A DNA stretch of 63,496 nucleotides from Leptospirillum sp037442005 (GTDB lineage: Bacteria; Nitrospirota; Leptospirillia; Leptospirillales; Leptospirillaceae). A program made the position numbers and the translations under genes. The notes under the pieces are model-generated. The model was not told where the DNA came from. It was given only the letters and a program-made list of their open reading frames with translations, and made no database searches. The DNA lies in assembly GCA_037442005.1 (NCBI GenBank), contig JBBIRA010000007.1, forward strand, positions 1-63,496. The letters are read 5' to 3'. Shown here piece by piece: positions 37,842 through 45,676 of this stretch. Every line of letters begins with the position of its first letter. The stretch's first letter is position 1.

Positions 37842-38324
37842 TTAATGGGACATCGGACCGGGGTGGCCCATCATCGGGTGCATTTCGTGATGCATCATCA
37901 TCATCTGGCGCCAGAGCTTCTTGACTTTCTCAAACTGGGCCGCGGTCAGAACCTGATGGGCCTTTGCCACCATTTCGATCCGGGCCATCATGAGGGCTCT
38001 CTTGTGCTTTAACACCCGGTCCAGATCCTTTTTAAGAGCCGACGTATTGACGTCTTTTTGCATGAGAAGCTGCATTCCTTCCATGCGGATGACATGAATA
38101 CGGGCCCGCTCCATGATCCGGACTTTCTGGAATTTCATATTGATCGCCTGAAGTTTGGCCACCTGATCGGCAGACAGACCGAGACGGTCCTGATTCATCA
38201 GGTAAAATCCGACCGGCCCTCCATGCATCCCGTGGGCCCCTGCAGGGGCAACCCTGACAAAAAGCAGGGCCAGAAAAACCATTGAAGAAAACACCACCAT
38301 CCGGACCACACGCTGACTTTTCAT
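37842..38324 (-). CDS. Spy/CpxP-like periplasmic protein, His/Met-rich
   Basis: 160 residues with a signal peptide ending near APAGAHG (about 30). The body has the LTXXQ-type helix pattern (LGLSADQVAKLQAINMKF and VLTAAQFEKVKKLW), as in Spy and CpxP. The C-terminal 30 residues are packed with Met and His (QMMMMHHEMHPMMGH), a likely Cu or other metal-binding tail. GGAGG lies four bases before the ATG. It stands alone between terminator and phoR. A role in metal or envelope stress is inferred. Confidence 0.75.
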   Translation of the reverse strand: MKSQRVVRMVVFSSMVFLALLFVRVAPAGAHGMHGGPVGFYLMNQDRLGLSADQVAKLQAINMKFQKVRIMERARIHVIRMEGMQLLMQKDVNTSALKKDLDRVLKHKRALMMARIEMVAKAHQVLTAAQFEKVKKLWRQMMMMHHEMHPMMGHPGPMSH

Positions 38325-38479
38325 TGAACCTCCATGAGATCAAGAAGATAACAACCCATGATCCTTGCCCGTTTGACGCGGCAAAGACCTCTTTTTTCTG
38401 TACCAATTCAGGCTACCACAGGATTCGGGACTTGTCGAGAAACAGTCCGGGGAAAATGGCCTTCTCCCGAAGAGCTGAA

Positions 38480-39823
38480 TCAGTCGGCTCCGGTAGAGGC
38501 TTTGGCCGGCAGCCGGACCGTGAACGCCGAGCCCTCTCCATGCGTACTTTTCACCCGGACATCGCCTCCCAGAAGAACAACGATATGCTTCACGATGGAA
38601 AGGCCCAGACCGGTTCCACCCATTTCCCGCGAGCGGGCCCGGTCGACCCGGTAGAACCGCTCGAAAATCCTGTCCAGATCCGCCCTGGGGATGCCGATCC
38701 CGGAGTCACTGACCGTGATTTCCACAAAACCTCCGGTCCGCCCTCCCGACACCCCGACCTGTCCGCCCTCGGGGGTATACTTGAGCGCATTATCGATCAG
38801 GTTCGACAGGACAAGATCCATTTTGCCCTCATCCGTGTTATAGACAAGATCGGGCGGATCAATCGCCACGGAAAGGGTAATCCGCCTTGAGCGGGCGGTT
38901 TCCCGGACAGCCTCCAGGATCCGTTCAACCTGTTGAGACAGGGGAACCGGCGTCAGGACAATGCTGGCCTTTCCGGACTCAAGGCTGGCGAGATGAAGGA
39001 GGTCTGTGACGATGGCGTTCAGTCGATGGGACTGGTTCAGAATGATTTCAAGAAAGCTTCTTGCCGTTTCGGGGTTGTCGAGCGCACCGTCAAGCAGTGC
39101 CTCGGCAAACCCTGAAATCGACGTGAGCGGTGTCCTGATCTCATGGGAGACATTGGCCACGAAATCCTTCCGGACCCGCTCGAGTCTCCGGATATCGGTC
39201 AGGTCGTAAAAAAGGAAGATCCCATATCCCGATCGAAGTCCTTCTTCGCCCATTGTCCGGGTTCCGAGAAGACTCCATGTTTTGGTCAGACCGCTTGAGT
39301 ACGTCACTTCCGTATGAACCGGAAACTTCCCTGACAGCACCTCTTCGATCAGGTCATCGATACCGGCTTTTTTGGCCAGAAGCCCCAGAGACTCCCCGAT
39401 AATCTTTGGCTCGTCGGGAAAAAACCGGCAGAAAGACTTGTTATGGAGAAGGACATGGCCCTTGGTATCGGTGACGGCAACGCCTTCAACCATATGGTCA
39501 AGAACCGCTTCGGAGCGGGCGGAGAGCTCCTTGACCTCAAGCTCCCGCGTCAGTTTTTCCGAGTGGTCCCGCCGGAGCCGTGTATAGATCTCATCGAGGA
39601 GGTCGTCAAACCAGGTATCCTCCTGCATTTTCTGGGGTTTCTGGAAGGCATTTTGGATTTGTTGACGGATCCTCCGGGAGATCACTAAAGACAGGACGAG
39701 AGAGCCGGCCACCAGCCCCGCCAGAAGCGCAAGGCGGGGGATGGTTCCCCCGAGATGGGAAAAATACCACCCTCCGGAAAACGCGATCAGGAACAGAAAA
39801 AGGGAGTACCATTGAAAGCTCAT
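38480..39823 (-). CDS. phoR: PhoR-like sensor histidine kinase
   Basis: 447 residues. Two membrane helices (about 5-20 and 28-48) have almost no periplasmic loop between them. A PAS domain (about 105-210) precedes HisKA with NVSHEIRTPLTSISGF, then the HATPase motifs NLIDNALKYTP, DSGIGIP and GGTGLGLSIVKH. The short loop matches PhoR of the phosphate response, which senses through the Pst/PhoU complex. It overlaps phoB by four bases. No pst or phoU gene is in the window. Confidence 0.87.
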   Translation of the reverse strand: MSFQWYSLFLFLIAFSGGWYFSHLGGTIPRLALLAGLVAGSLVLSLVISRRIRQQIQNAFQKPQKMQEDTWFDDLLDEIYTRLRRDHSEKLTRELEVKELSARSEAVLDHMVEGVAVTDTKGHVLLHNKSFCRFFPDEPKIIGESLGLLAKKAGIDDLIEEVLSGKFPVHTEVTYSSGLTKTWSLLGTRTMGEEGLRSGYGIFLFYDLTDIRRLERVRKDFVANVSHEIRTPLTSISGFAEALLDGALDNPETARSFLEIILNQSHRLNAIVTDLLHLASLESGKASIVLTPVPLSQQVERILEAVRETARSRRITLSVAIDPPDLVYNTDEGKMDLVLSNLIDNALKYTPEGGQVGVSGGRTGGFVEITVSDSGIGIPRADLDRIFERFYRVDRARSREMGGTGLGLSIVKHIVVLLGGDVRVKSTHGEGSAFTVRLPAKASTGAD

Positions 39824-40527
39824 TCAGGGGGACCGGAGGGTTCATCCGAAAACTTGTATCCGATCTGCTTGACCGTCTGGATCCTGTCCTGGAACGGCCC
39901 CATTTTCTTTCTGAGCCTGCGGATATGAACGTCAACCGTCCGGTCCGTTCCGTCATAGTCATCCCCCCAGACAAGATCCAGAAGCGTCGGCCGGTCGAGA
40001 ACACGGCCGGCATGGCGCATCAGCGTCTGGAGAAGACTGAACTCCTTGGCCGTCAGATCGAGGCGGGTCCCCTCCGCAATCGCTTCATGGCGTCCTTCAT
40101 TGATTGAAATGCCACCAATATTGACCACGTCCTCCCCTTTGGGGGCCGGCTCGGGGGTGACCCTCCGGAGAATCGCCCGGATTCTTGCGAGGAGCTCCTT
40201 GGGGTTAAAAGGCTTGACGAGATAGTCGTCAGCCCCGAGTTCCAGGCCGATGATACGATCGGTCTCATCAGCCTTGGCGGTCAGGATAATGACCGGAATC
40301 GGGTTGGTGCGAGGATCTTTCTTGAGCATGCGGTTTAACGACAACCCGTCGATCCCCGGAAGCATCAGGTCAAGAACGATCAGATCAGGGAGGCTGCTTT
40401 TGGCCAGCGCCAGACCATCGACACCGGTAGAGGCTTCGAGCACATCGTAATGTTCCTGAAGAAGATAATGGCGAACCAGTTTCCGTATATCTGATTCATC
40501 TTCAACAAGCAAAACACGACGGTTCAT
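39820..40527 (-). CDS. phoB: PhoB-like response regulator
   Basis: About 235 residues from ATG 40527. The receiver domain has VEDESDIRKL, the phospho-acceptor in VLDLMLPG and the Lys in VKPFNPKELLAR. The C-terminal OmpR/PhoB winged helix ends with DVHIRRLRKKMG and QTVKQIGYKF. The frame is open far upstream to 40716 inside the JAMM gene, but the chosen start overlaps the JAMM stop by four bases. With phoR it forms a standard two-component pair. Confidence 0.9.
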   Translation of the reverse strand: MNRRVLLVEDESDIRKLVRHYLLQEHYDVLEASTGVDGLALAKSSLPDLIVLDLMLPGIDGLSLNRMLKKDPRTNPIPVIILTAKADETDRIIGLELGADDYLVKPFNPKELLARIRAILRRVTPEPAPKGEDVVNIGGISINEGRHEAIAEGTRLDLTAKEFSLLQTLMRHAGRVLDRPTLLDLVWGDDYDGTDRTVDVHIRRLRKKMGPFQDRIQTVKQIGYKFSDEPSGPPE

Positions 40528-40955
40528 GGGGAAGCCTCCACAAGATCCAGGGAAAACTCCCGGACGGACCCTTCCCGGATGGTAAAAAGACGCAAGGGGG
40601 GAGGGTCTGTCGTCAGGGAAGTCAGAAGGTAGAAGAGATCCGGGTAGGTCGCCATCCGGATATCGACAACAGAAGGAACGGGATCTGACATCGGATGGGA
40701 ATGGTAAATCCCCCACAGGGCCAACCCCTCTTTCCTGAGGGCCTTTCCCACGGAGAACTGTTCTTTGGGGTCCATCTGGTACCGGACAGGAGAATGCAAT
40801 GTATTGGTCATGGGGATAACCCTGACAGGCCCTCCGCTTTCATCGGAGGCCACCAGGCCGCAGCACTCCTCCGGATAAACGGAGCGGGCATGGCTGATAA
40901 TCTCAGAGTACAGCTTCTTCGGGAACAGAACGGAAGACGACAGGGAACCCATCAT
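40524..40955 (-). CDS. JAMM/Mov34 metalloprotease (Mec+/HcyD type)
   Basis: 143 residues, a single JAMM domain. The zinc motif is complete: Glu in PEECCG (29-30), HSHP at 85-88 and Ser90/Asp98 in SDPVPSVVD. Stand-alone bacterial JAMM proteins such as mycobacterial Mec+ and QbsD-like enzymes trim or cleave ubiquitin-like sulfur carriers. It lies in a run with two carriers ending in GGA and GGGQ, so cap removal is a natural role. It starts 25 bp after an E1-like gene; ATG 40952 is an alternative start. Confidence 0.87.
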   Translation of the reverse strand: MMGSLSSSVLFPKKLYSEIISHARSVYPEECCGLVASDESGGPVRVIPMTNTLHSPVRYQMDPKEQFSVGKALRKEGLALWGIYHSHPMSDPVPSVVDIRMATYPDLFYLLTSLTTDPPPLRLFTIREGSVREFSLDLVEASP

Positions 40956-40980
40956 GACACCTCACCATGGCCGGATGGCT

Positions 40981-41811
40981 TCAGATGGCACAGATCACAT
41001 CCGTGGAGCCCGATACGGAATGGATGGTTGCATGAGGTCCGCAGAGTTTGCACTGAGGATCTTTCGGAACCCTCACCTTCCTGAAAGTCATGGAAAGAGC
41101 ATCATAAATGAGCAATCTGTCGGACAGGGGCTCTCCGATCCCCAACAGAAGCTTGATGACTTCCGCCGCCTGCAATGTGCCGATCGTACCTGCCAGAACA
41201 CCGAGCACACCCGCTTCAGAACAGGAGGGAACCAGACCGGGGGGAGGAGCTTCCGGGTAGAGGCAACGGTAACAGGGGGTATCCATGTAGCCCCGGATCG
41301 CAATCACCTGCCCCTCAAACCGGAGGATGGATCCGGAGACCAGGGGTTTCTTCTGAAAAAAAGCCGCGTCGTTCACCACGTAGCGGGTTCCGAAATTGTC
41401 CGAGCCGTCAACGATCACATCATAACCCGAGAAGAGCTCCATGGCATTTTCAGCGGTCAACCGTTCCTGGTGACAGATGACCTTGACGTCAGGATTCAGC
41501 TCATTCATGGTTTTCTTGGCCGAGAGAACCTTGGGAACCCCCAGTGTTGCCATCGAGTGAATGATCTGCCGCTGAAGATTGGACATGTCCACCGTATCGA
41601 GGTCGATCAGACCGATGGTTCCAACACCCGCCGCCGCCAGATAGAGCGCCACGGGGCTTCCAAGCCCTCCGGCCCCGATGATCAGGACCCGCGATCCCAG
41701 AAGGGTTCGCTGGCCGATCCCCCCCACTTCCTTCAGGATAATGTGCCGCCCGTATCGGGAGATCTGCTCTTCCGTCATTTCACTGACCGGTTTTGCAATC
41801 CCTTGTCCCAT
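40981..41811 (-). CDS. moeB: E1-like adenylyltransferase (MoeB/ThiF family), copy 1
   Basis: About 276 residues. The nucleotide-binding loop GAGGLGSP, the YGRHIILKEVGG start, the NLQRQIIHS segment and DGSDNFGTRYVVND are all family marks. Zinc cysteines are CYRC and CKLC; the candidate catalytic Cys lies in PSCSEAGVLG. These enzymes adenylate the Gly-Gly tail of a ubiquitin-like carrier before sulfur transfer. No rhodanese domain is fused. ATG 41811 has GGAGGG seven bases upstream. About half the residues match copy 2 by eye. Confidence 0.9.
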   Translation of the reverse strand: MGQGIAKPVSEMTEEQISRYGRHIILKEVGGIGQRTLLGSRVLIIGAGGLGSPVALYLAAAGVGTIGLIDLDTVDMSNLQRQIIHSMATLGVPKVLSAKKTMNELNPDVKVICHQERLTAENAMELFSGYDVIVDGSDNFGTRYVVNDAAFFQKKPLVSGSILRFEGQVIAIRGYMDTPCYRCLYPEAPPPGLVPSCSEAGVLGVLAGTIGTLQAAEVIKLLLGIGEPLSDRLLIYDALSMTFRKVRVPKDPQCKLCGPHATIHSVSGSTDVICAI

Positions 41812-41874
41812 CAAACTACCCTCCTGCCCTGTCTTCCTGTTAAAACGGCTCCCGGCCCGACCGGTCCGGGCCTG

Positions 41875-42117
41875 TCACCCTTCGAGAATAGTTTTCTCGA
41901 GCGGGTCGACATGAACGCCCTTTTTTCGAAGCCAGTCAATCGTTGCCTCAATTTCGGAGAGTTCACCGGAAAGCTCAAGCTCCATCCATCCCGTTTTATC
42001 GGATACGTCCGCTCTCCTGATATTCGGCGCCACCTGGAAATTCTTGGAGATTTCATGAATGATCGGATCCCGGACCCGGTCTTCGGGAAAGGTCAGATGA
42101 ATTCTGAGTTGAGCCAT
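41875..42117 (-). CDS. Stand-alone NIL-domain protein
   Basis: 80 residues, start ATG 42117, four bases after the carrier gene. The ferredoxin-like fold pattern (RIHLTFPEDRVRDPIIHEI, GWMELELSGELSEIEATID split over strands) matches the NIL domain, known from the C-terminus of the methionine importer MetN and from small proteins linked to homocysteine synthesis. Here it is not fused to an ATPase or ferredoxin. A sensor or partner role for methionine or a sulfur intermediate is inference. The open frame upstream to 42360 belongs to the carrier gene region. Confidence 0.75.
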   Translation of the reverse strand: MAQLRIHLTFPEDRVRDPIIHEISKNFQVAPNIRRADVSDKTGWMELELSGELSEIEATIDWLRKKGVHVDPLEKTILEG

Positions 42118-42121
42118 TGCC

Positions 42122-42400
42122 TTAAGCCCCCCCGGCAATCGCCGGAATAATGGACACTTCATCACCGGAAACAAGGGGCGTCTTGACCCCGTCCCTGAAC
42201 CGGATATCCTCTTCGTTGACATAAATATTGATAAACCGGCGAAGTTCCCCGGACTCATCAAACATTCGCTCCTGCATGGACGGAAATTTCCGGACCAGGT
42301 TTTCCAGTACTTCGTGAACAGAAGCCCCCTCTTCAGAAAGTTCAGACTTTCCACCGGCAAGCGGCCTCAGGGGGGTTGGGATACGGACCAGAACGGACAT
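42122..42400 (-). CDS. cysO: Ubiquitin-like sulfur carrier (MoaD/CysO type) with GGA tail
   Basis: 92 residues with the beta-grasp pattern of MoaD/CysO: VLVRIPTPLRPLAGG, SVHEVLENLV, INIYVNEEDIRF and GDEVSIIPAIAGG. The last codon before the stop is Ala, giving Gly-Gly-Ala, so the diglycine is not at the end. AGGAG lies seven bases before the ATG. It sits between thrC and the NIL gene. In CysO- or HcyS-type systems the C-terminal glycine becomes a thiocarboxylate that donates sulfide to a PLP enzyme. The Ala would have to be removed first. A MoaD role in molybdopterin synthesis is less likely, as no moa gene is near. Confidence 0.82.
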   Translation of the reverse strand: MSVLVRIPTPLRPLAGGKSELSEEGASVHEVLENLVRKFPSMQERMFDESGELRRFINIYVNEEDIRFRDGVKTPLVSGDEVSIIPAIAGGA

Positions 42401-42409
42401 GAATATCTC

Positions 42410-43687
42410 CTAGGATTTCGGGTTGACAATCTGTCTGAAAGACGAAAGACTCGGCTCGACGCTCACAGGTTGAGGCAACGATCCGGCAACAGCCTCCATC
42501 GTCTTGAGACCATTTCCAGTTATATAAGCCACCGTCAGCTCATCGGGGCGAATGGCCCCTTTTTCTGCCAGCTTCTTGAGGCAGGCCACCGTTACACCGC
42601 CCGCCGTTTCGGCAAAAATGCCTTCGGTTTCGGCAAGCATGATCATGCCCTGAACAATTTCAGCATCGGTTGCAGCCGCCACCTCTCCACGGGATTTGCC
42701 AACCACATCCAATGCATAGAAGCCGTCCGCCGGATTGCCGATGGCGAGCGATTTCGCAATGGTATCCGGACGGACCGGAACGATATGGTTTTTTCCGGAG
42801 ACATACGCCTGAAAAACCGGCGAGCACCCGGTTGCCTGAGCTCCATTGACCCGCAGGTCGGGGTTTTCCGGAACCAGTCCCAACCGGGAAAACTCCTGGA
42901 ATCCCTTCCAGATCTTGGTCAGAAGAGAACCGGATGCAATCGGTACGACAACCTGGTCAGGAACACGCCAACCGAGCTGTTCCGCTGTTTCAAAAGCCAG
43001 GGATTTTGATCCTTCTGCATAATACGGCCGGATGTTGATATTGACAAAGGCCCAGGGATATTCCGCACCGATTTCGCTGCAGAGCCTGTTTACATCATCA
43101 TAGGTTCCCCGGACGGAGACAACCGTAGGCTTATAGATCAGATTTCCCAGCACTTTTCCGGCTTCAAGATCATGCGGAATGAAAACAAAGCATTCCATTC
43201 CACAGCTGGCCGCATGGGCAGAGACGGAATTGGCGAGATTACCGGTCGAGGCACAGGCAATGGTCGTGAAGCCCAGTTCCCGGGCCCGGGTCGTGGCCAC
43301 CGCCACCACCCGGTCTTTAAAGGACAAGGTGGGATGGTTGACGGTATCATTCTTGATATAGAGGTTCTTGAGTCCCAAAAGCTTCCCCAGACGTTCCGCC
43401 CGGACAAGAGGCGTCATCCCGGCGTGAAGCCCCGCTGTCGGCTCGCCAAGAACCGGAAGAAGCTCCTTGTAGCGCCAGAGGGAGTTTGGACCATTGGCAA
43501 TGGATTGACGGGATATTTTTTTGCCGATTACATCGTAATCGTATTCCACTTCCAACGGGCCGAAACAAAATTCGCACACATGAATAGCAAGCAGTTCATA
43601 TCGTCTTCCGCACTCCCGGCACTTTAAGGCCTTGACGCCCGGGTGAGAGGAGGGATCAGACTGGATTGGCACAGACGGGTTGCTCAT
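42410..43687 (-). CDS. thrC: Threonine synthase
   Basis: About 425 residues. An N-terminal zinc ribbon (CRECG and CEFCFG) is followed by a PLP fold-type II body with the Lys in PTLSFKDRV, ACASTGNLANS and the GGVTVACL region. It should convert O-phosphohomoserine to threonine. ATG 43687 was chosen, with GGAG ten bases upstream; this overlaps the previous E1-like gene by 32 bp. Its position between an E1-like enzyme and a sulfur carrier raises the possibility that a related sulfhydrylation of phosphohomoserine occurs, but the sequence itself looks like an ordinary synthase. Confidence 0.88.
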   Translation of the reverse strand: MSNPSVPIQSDPSSHPGVKALKCRECGRRYELLAIHVCEFCFGPLEVEYDYDVIGKKISRQSIANGPNSLWRYKELLPVLGEPTAGLHAGMTPLVRAERLGKLLGLKNLYIKNDTVNHPTLSFKDRVVAVATTRARELGFTTIACASTGNLANSVSAHAASCGMECFVFIPHDLEAGKVLGNLIYKPTVVSVRGTYDDVNRLCSEIGAEYPWAFVNINIRPYYAEGSKSLAFETAEQLGWRVPDQVVVPIASGSLLTKIWKGFQEFSRLGLVPENPDLRVNGAQATGCSPVFQAYVSGKNHIVPVRPDTIAKSLAIGNPADGFYALDVVGKSRGEVAAATDAEIVQGMIMLAETEGIFAETAGGVTVACLKKLAEKGAIRPDELTVAYITGNGLKTMEAVAGSLPQPVSVEPSLSSFRQIVNPKS

Positions 43688-44468
43688 AATCGTGAAGCTC
43701 CGTAATGGTTGGATTGTCTCCGCAAACGGGACAACGGGGGTTTTTCCGGACACCCACTTTTCGAATAAGAACAGTCAAGGCATCGTAAGTTAAAAGAGAA
43801 TCGGTCAGAAGCTCTCCTTTTCCCAGAAGAAGCTTCAGGACCTCAGTCGCCTGAATGGAGCCGATCACTCCGGCAATAACACCCAAGACCCCCGCTTCGG
43901 AACAGGTCGGAATGGCTCCAGCCGGTGGAGGCTCCCGAAAAATGCAACGGTAGCAGGCACTTTTCCCGGGAATGATCGTCATGACCTGACCGGAAAACCG
44001 CAGGATTCCCCCGTGAACAAGGGGCTTTCCCGTCAGAACGGCCAGGTCGTTAATCAGAAACTTTGATGAAAAATTATCTGTCCCATCGAGGATCAGATCA
44101 TAGGAAGAGGCGATCTCCCGGCCATTTTCCGCATTCAGCATCGCTTGATAGGGAGTAACCTTCACATCAGGATTCAGCGCCACCATTTTTTCGGCAGCAG
44201 AAAGAACCTTGGGCCTGCCCACATCATGAGAGTGATGAATGACCTGACGCTGCAGGTTTGACAAGTCGACCGTATCCATATCGACAATGCCGATATGGCC
44301 GACACCGGCCGCTGCAAGATATAAGGCGACGGGGCTACCCAACCCCCCCGCGCCGATGATCAGCACACGGGAAGACAGAAGCTTCTGCTGACCGCTTCCG
44401 CCCACCTCTGACAGCAAAATATGTCGCGAATAGCGATGGATTTGCTCTTCAGTCATTTCCATGGCCAT
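43656..44468 (-). CDS. moeB: E1-like adenylyltransferase (MoeB/ThiF family), copy 2
   Basis: 270 residues, built like copy 1: YSRHILLSEVGG, GAGGLGSPVALYL, NLQRQVIHH, DGTDNFSSKFLIND. Zinc cysteines are CYRC and CPVC; PTCSEAGVLG holds the candidate catalytic Cys. The C-terminus differs, ending in a short tail that reads into the thrC start. It lies 59 bp after cysM. Two paralogues beside two carriers suggest one E1 per carrier, though either may serve both. ATG codons at 44468 and 44462 are both possible starts. Confidence 0.9.
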   Translation of the reverse strand: MAMEMTEEQIHRYSRHILLSEVGGSGQQKLLSSRVLIIGAGGLGSPVALYLAAAGVGHIGIVDMDTVDLSNLQRQVIHHSHDVGRPKVLSAAEKMVALNPDVKVTPYQAMLNAENGREIASSYDLILDGTDNFSSKFLINDLAVLTGKPLVHGGILRFSGQVMTIIPGKSACYRCIFREPPPAGAIPTCSEAGVLGVIAGVIGSIQATEVLKLLLGKGELLTDSLLTYDALTVLIRKVGVRKNPRCPVCGDNPTITELHDYEQPVCANPV

Positions 44469-44527
44469 TACCCTCTTTCAGCCTGTTGATCGTGATCATG
44501 TAACGGGTGAAAGGCCAACCCCCGTTT

Positions 44528-45469
44528 TCATGCGAGATTCAAATATTTTTCCATTGAGAAGTAGCGTTCATAACTGTCGCAAATAATAGTGACGACATGG
44601 GAGCCGGGAGGCAGCTCCCGGGCAAGTCGGAGGGCCCCGACCACATTGGCCCCCGACGTGATTCCGGACATCAGCCCCTCTTCTGCCGAGAGACGGCGGG
44701 CCATCTCAATCGCTTCCCGGTCCGTGATCTGCTCGATCCGGTCCACAATGGACCGGGTGAAGGTTTTGGGCTCAAAGCCGGCGCCGATCCCCTGGATCCG
44801 ATGGGGGCCGGGGGCTCCTCCGGAAAGAACCGGAGAGGCTTGAGGCTCCAGCGCCCAGATCTGGACCGCCCTTTTCTTTTCCCGCAAAAATCGGCCAACG
44901 CCGCTGACCGTGCCGCCCGTGCCGACTCCGGCCACAAATCCCTCAGGAACACAACCCAGCTGACGAACAATTTCCGGTCCCGTTGTCCGGTAATGGGCTT
45001 CGGGGTTTGCGGGATTCTCAAACTGCCGGACCATGAAGAGCCCTTTTTGAGAGGACTCCATGTCCCGGGCTTTGGCAATCGCCCCGACCATCCCCTCTCT
45101 CGCGGGCGTCAAAAGAACCTCGGCTCCCAAAGCTTTCAGATGGGAAATCCGTTCCCCTGAACCCCCCTCGGGCATGACAATCGTCACCGAATACCCTTTG
45201 AGAACAGCGATCTGCGCCAGAGCGATTCCCGTATTCCCGCTGGTGGCTTCGAGGATCCTTCCATCTTGTCCCAAACGACCATCCCGCTCGGCCTGTTCAA
45301 TCATAAAAAGCGCCGGACGATCCTTGACGCTCCCTCCGAGGTTCCGGGATTCAAGCTTGACCCAGATAGTCCGGCCAAGGCCCTGGACAATTCTGGACAG
45401 AGGAAGAAGAGGCGTATTTCCGATCAGAGACATCGGGCCCTGGCCATTCTCTCCACCCGAAAGAGTCAC
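44528..45469 (-). CDS. cysM: Cysteine synthase, CysM type
   Basis: 313 residues of PLP fold type II. The Schiff-base lysine is Lys49 in GGSVKDRPA; ATSGNTGIALA, GVGTGGTVSGVG and ITSGANVVGAL are the cofactor and substrate loops. In mycobacteria the CysM of the mec-cysO-cysM cluster uses O-phosphoserine and a carrier thiocarboxylate. Here the same three gene types lie within 5 kb. Whether the substrate is O-acetylserine or O-phosphoserine cannot be decided by eye. It starts with GTG overlapping the carrier stop by four bases. Confidence 0.88.
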   Translation of the reverse strand: MTLSGGENGQGPMSLIGNTPLLPLSRIVQGLGRTIWVKLESRNLGGSVKDRPALFMIEQAERDGRLGQDGRILEATSGNTGIALAQIAVLKGYSVTIVMPEGGSGERISHLKALGAEVLLTPAREGMVGAIAKARDMESSQKGLFMVRQFENPANPEAHYRTTGPEIVRQLGCVPEGFVAGVGTGGTVSGVGRFLREKKRAVQIWALEPQASPVLSGGAPGPHRIQGIGAGFEPKTFTRSIVDRIEQITDREAIEMARRLSAEEGLMSGITSGANVVGALRLARELPPGSHVVTIICDSYERYFSMEKYLNLA

Positions 45470-45669
45470 TGACCACCGCCCATAAAAAACAGGAGCTCAA
45501 GTTCATCTTCTTCCCGCAGAACCGTTGAAATCCACTCTTCCCGATCGACAATCCTGCCGTTTAACTCCATCGAGACAAGCTGCGGATCCATCCCTTCAAG
45601 TTCCAGATAGGAACTCAAGGATGTTCCATCCGGAACATCCTTTCGCTTTCCATTGACCATAATTTTCAT
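45466..45669 (-). CDS. thiS: ThiS-like sulfur carrier with GGGQ tail
   Basis: 67 residues. The ThiS pattern is clear: KIMVNGKRKDVPDGTSL, LNGRIVDREEW and EEDELELLFFMGGG. The frame ends in Gln after three Gly, so the diglycine is again not terminal. The Gln codon overlaps the GTG start of cysM, which may constrain it. It may serve thiazole synthesis or feed CysM. No other thi gene is in the window and cysM is the next gene, favouring cysteine synthesis. ATG 45669 follows the ahcY stop by 7 bp; an open frame to 45702 reads into ahcY. Confidence 0.83.
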   Translation of the reverse strand: MKIMVNGKRKDVPDGTSLSSYLELEGMDPQLVSMELNGRIVDREEWISTVLREEDELELLFFMGGGQ

Positions 45670-45676
45670 CACGATG

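Noticed and set aside
40954..42150. A 398-codon plus-strand open frame across the JAMM and E1-like genes
   Set aside because: It is antisense to genes with complete catalytic motifs and has no ribosome-binding site or domain of its own.
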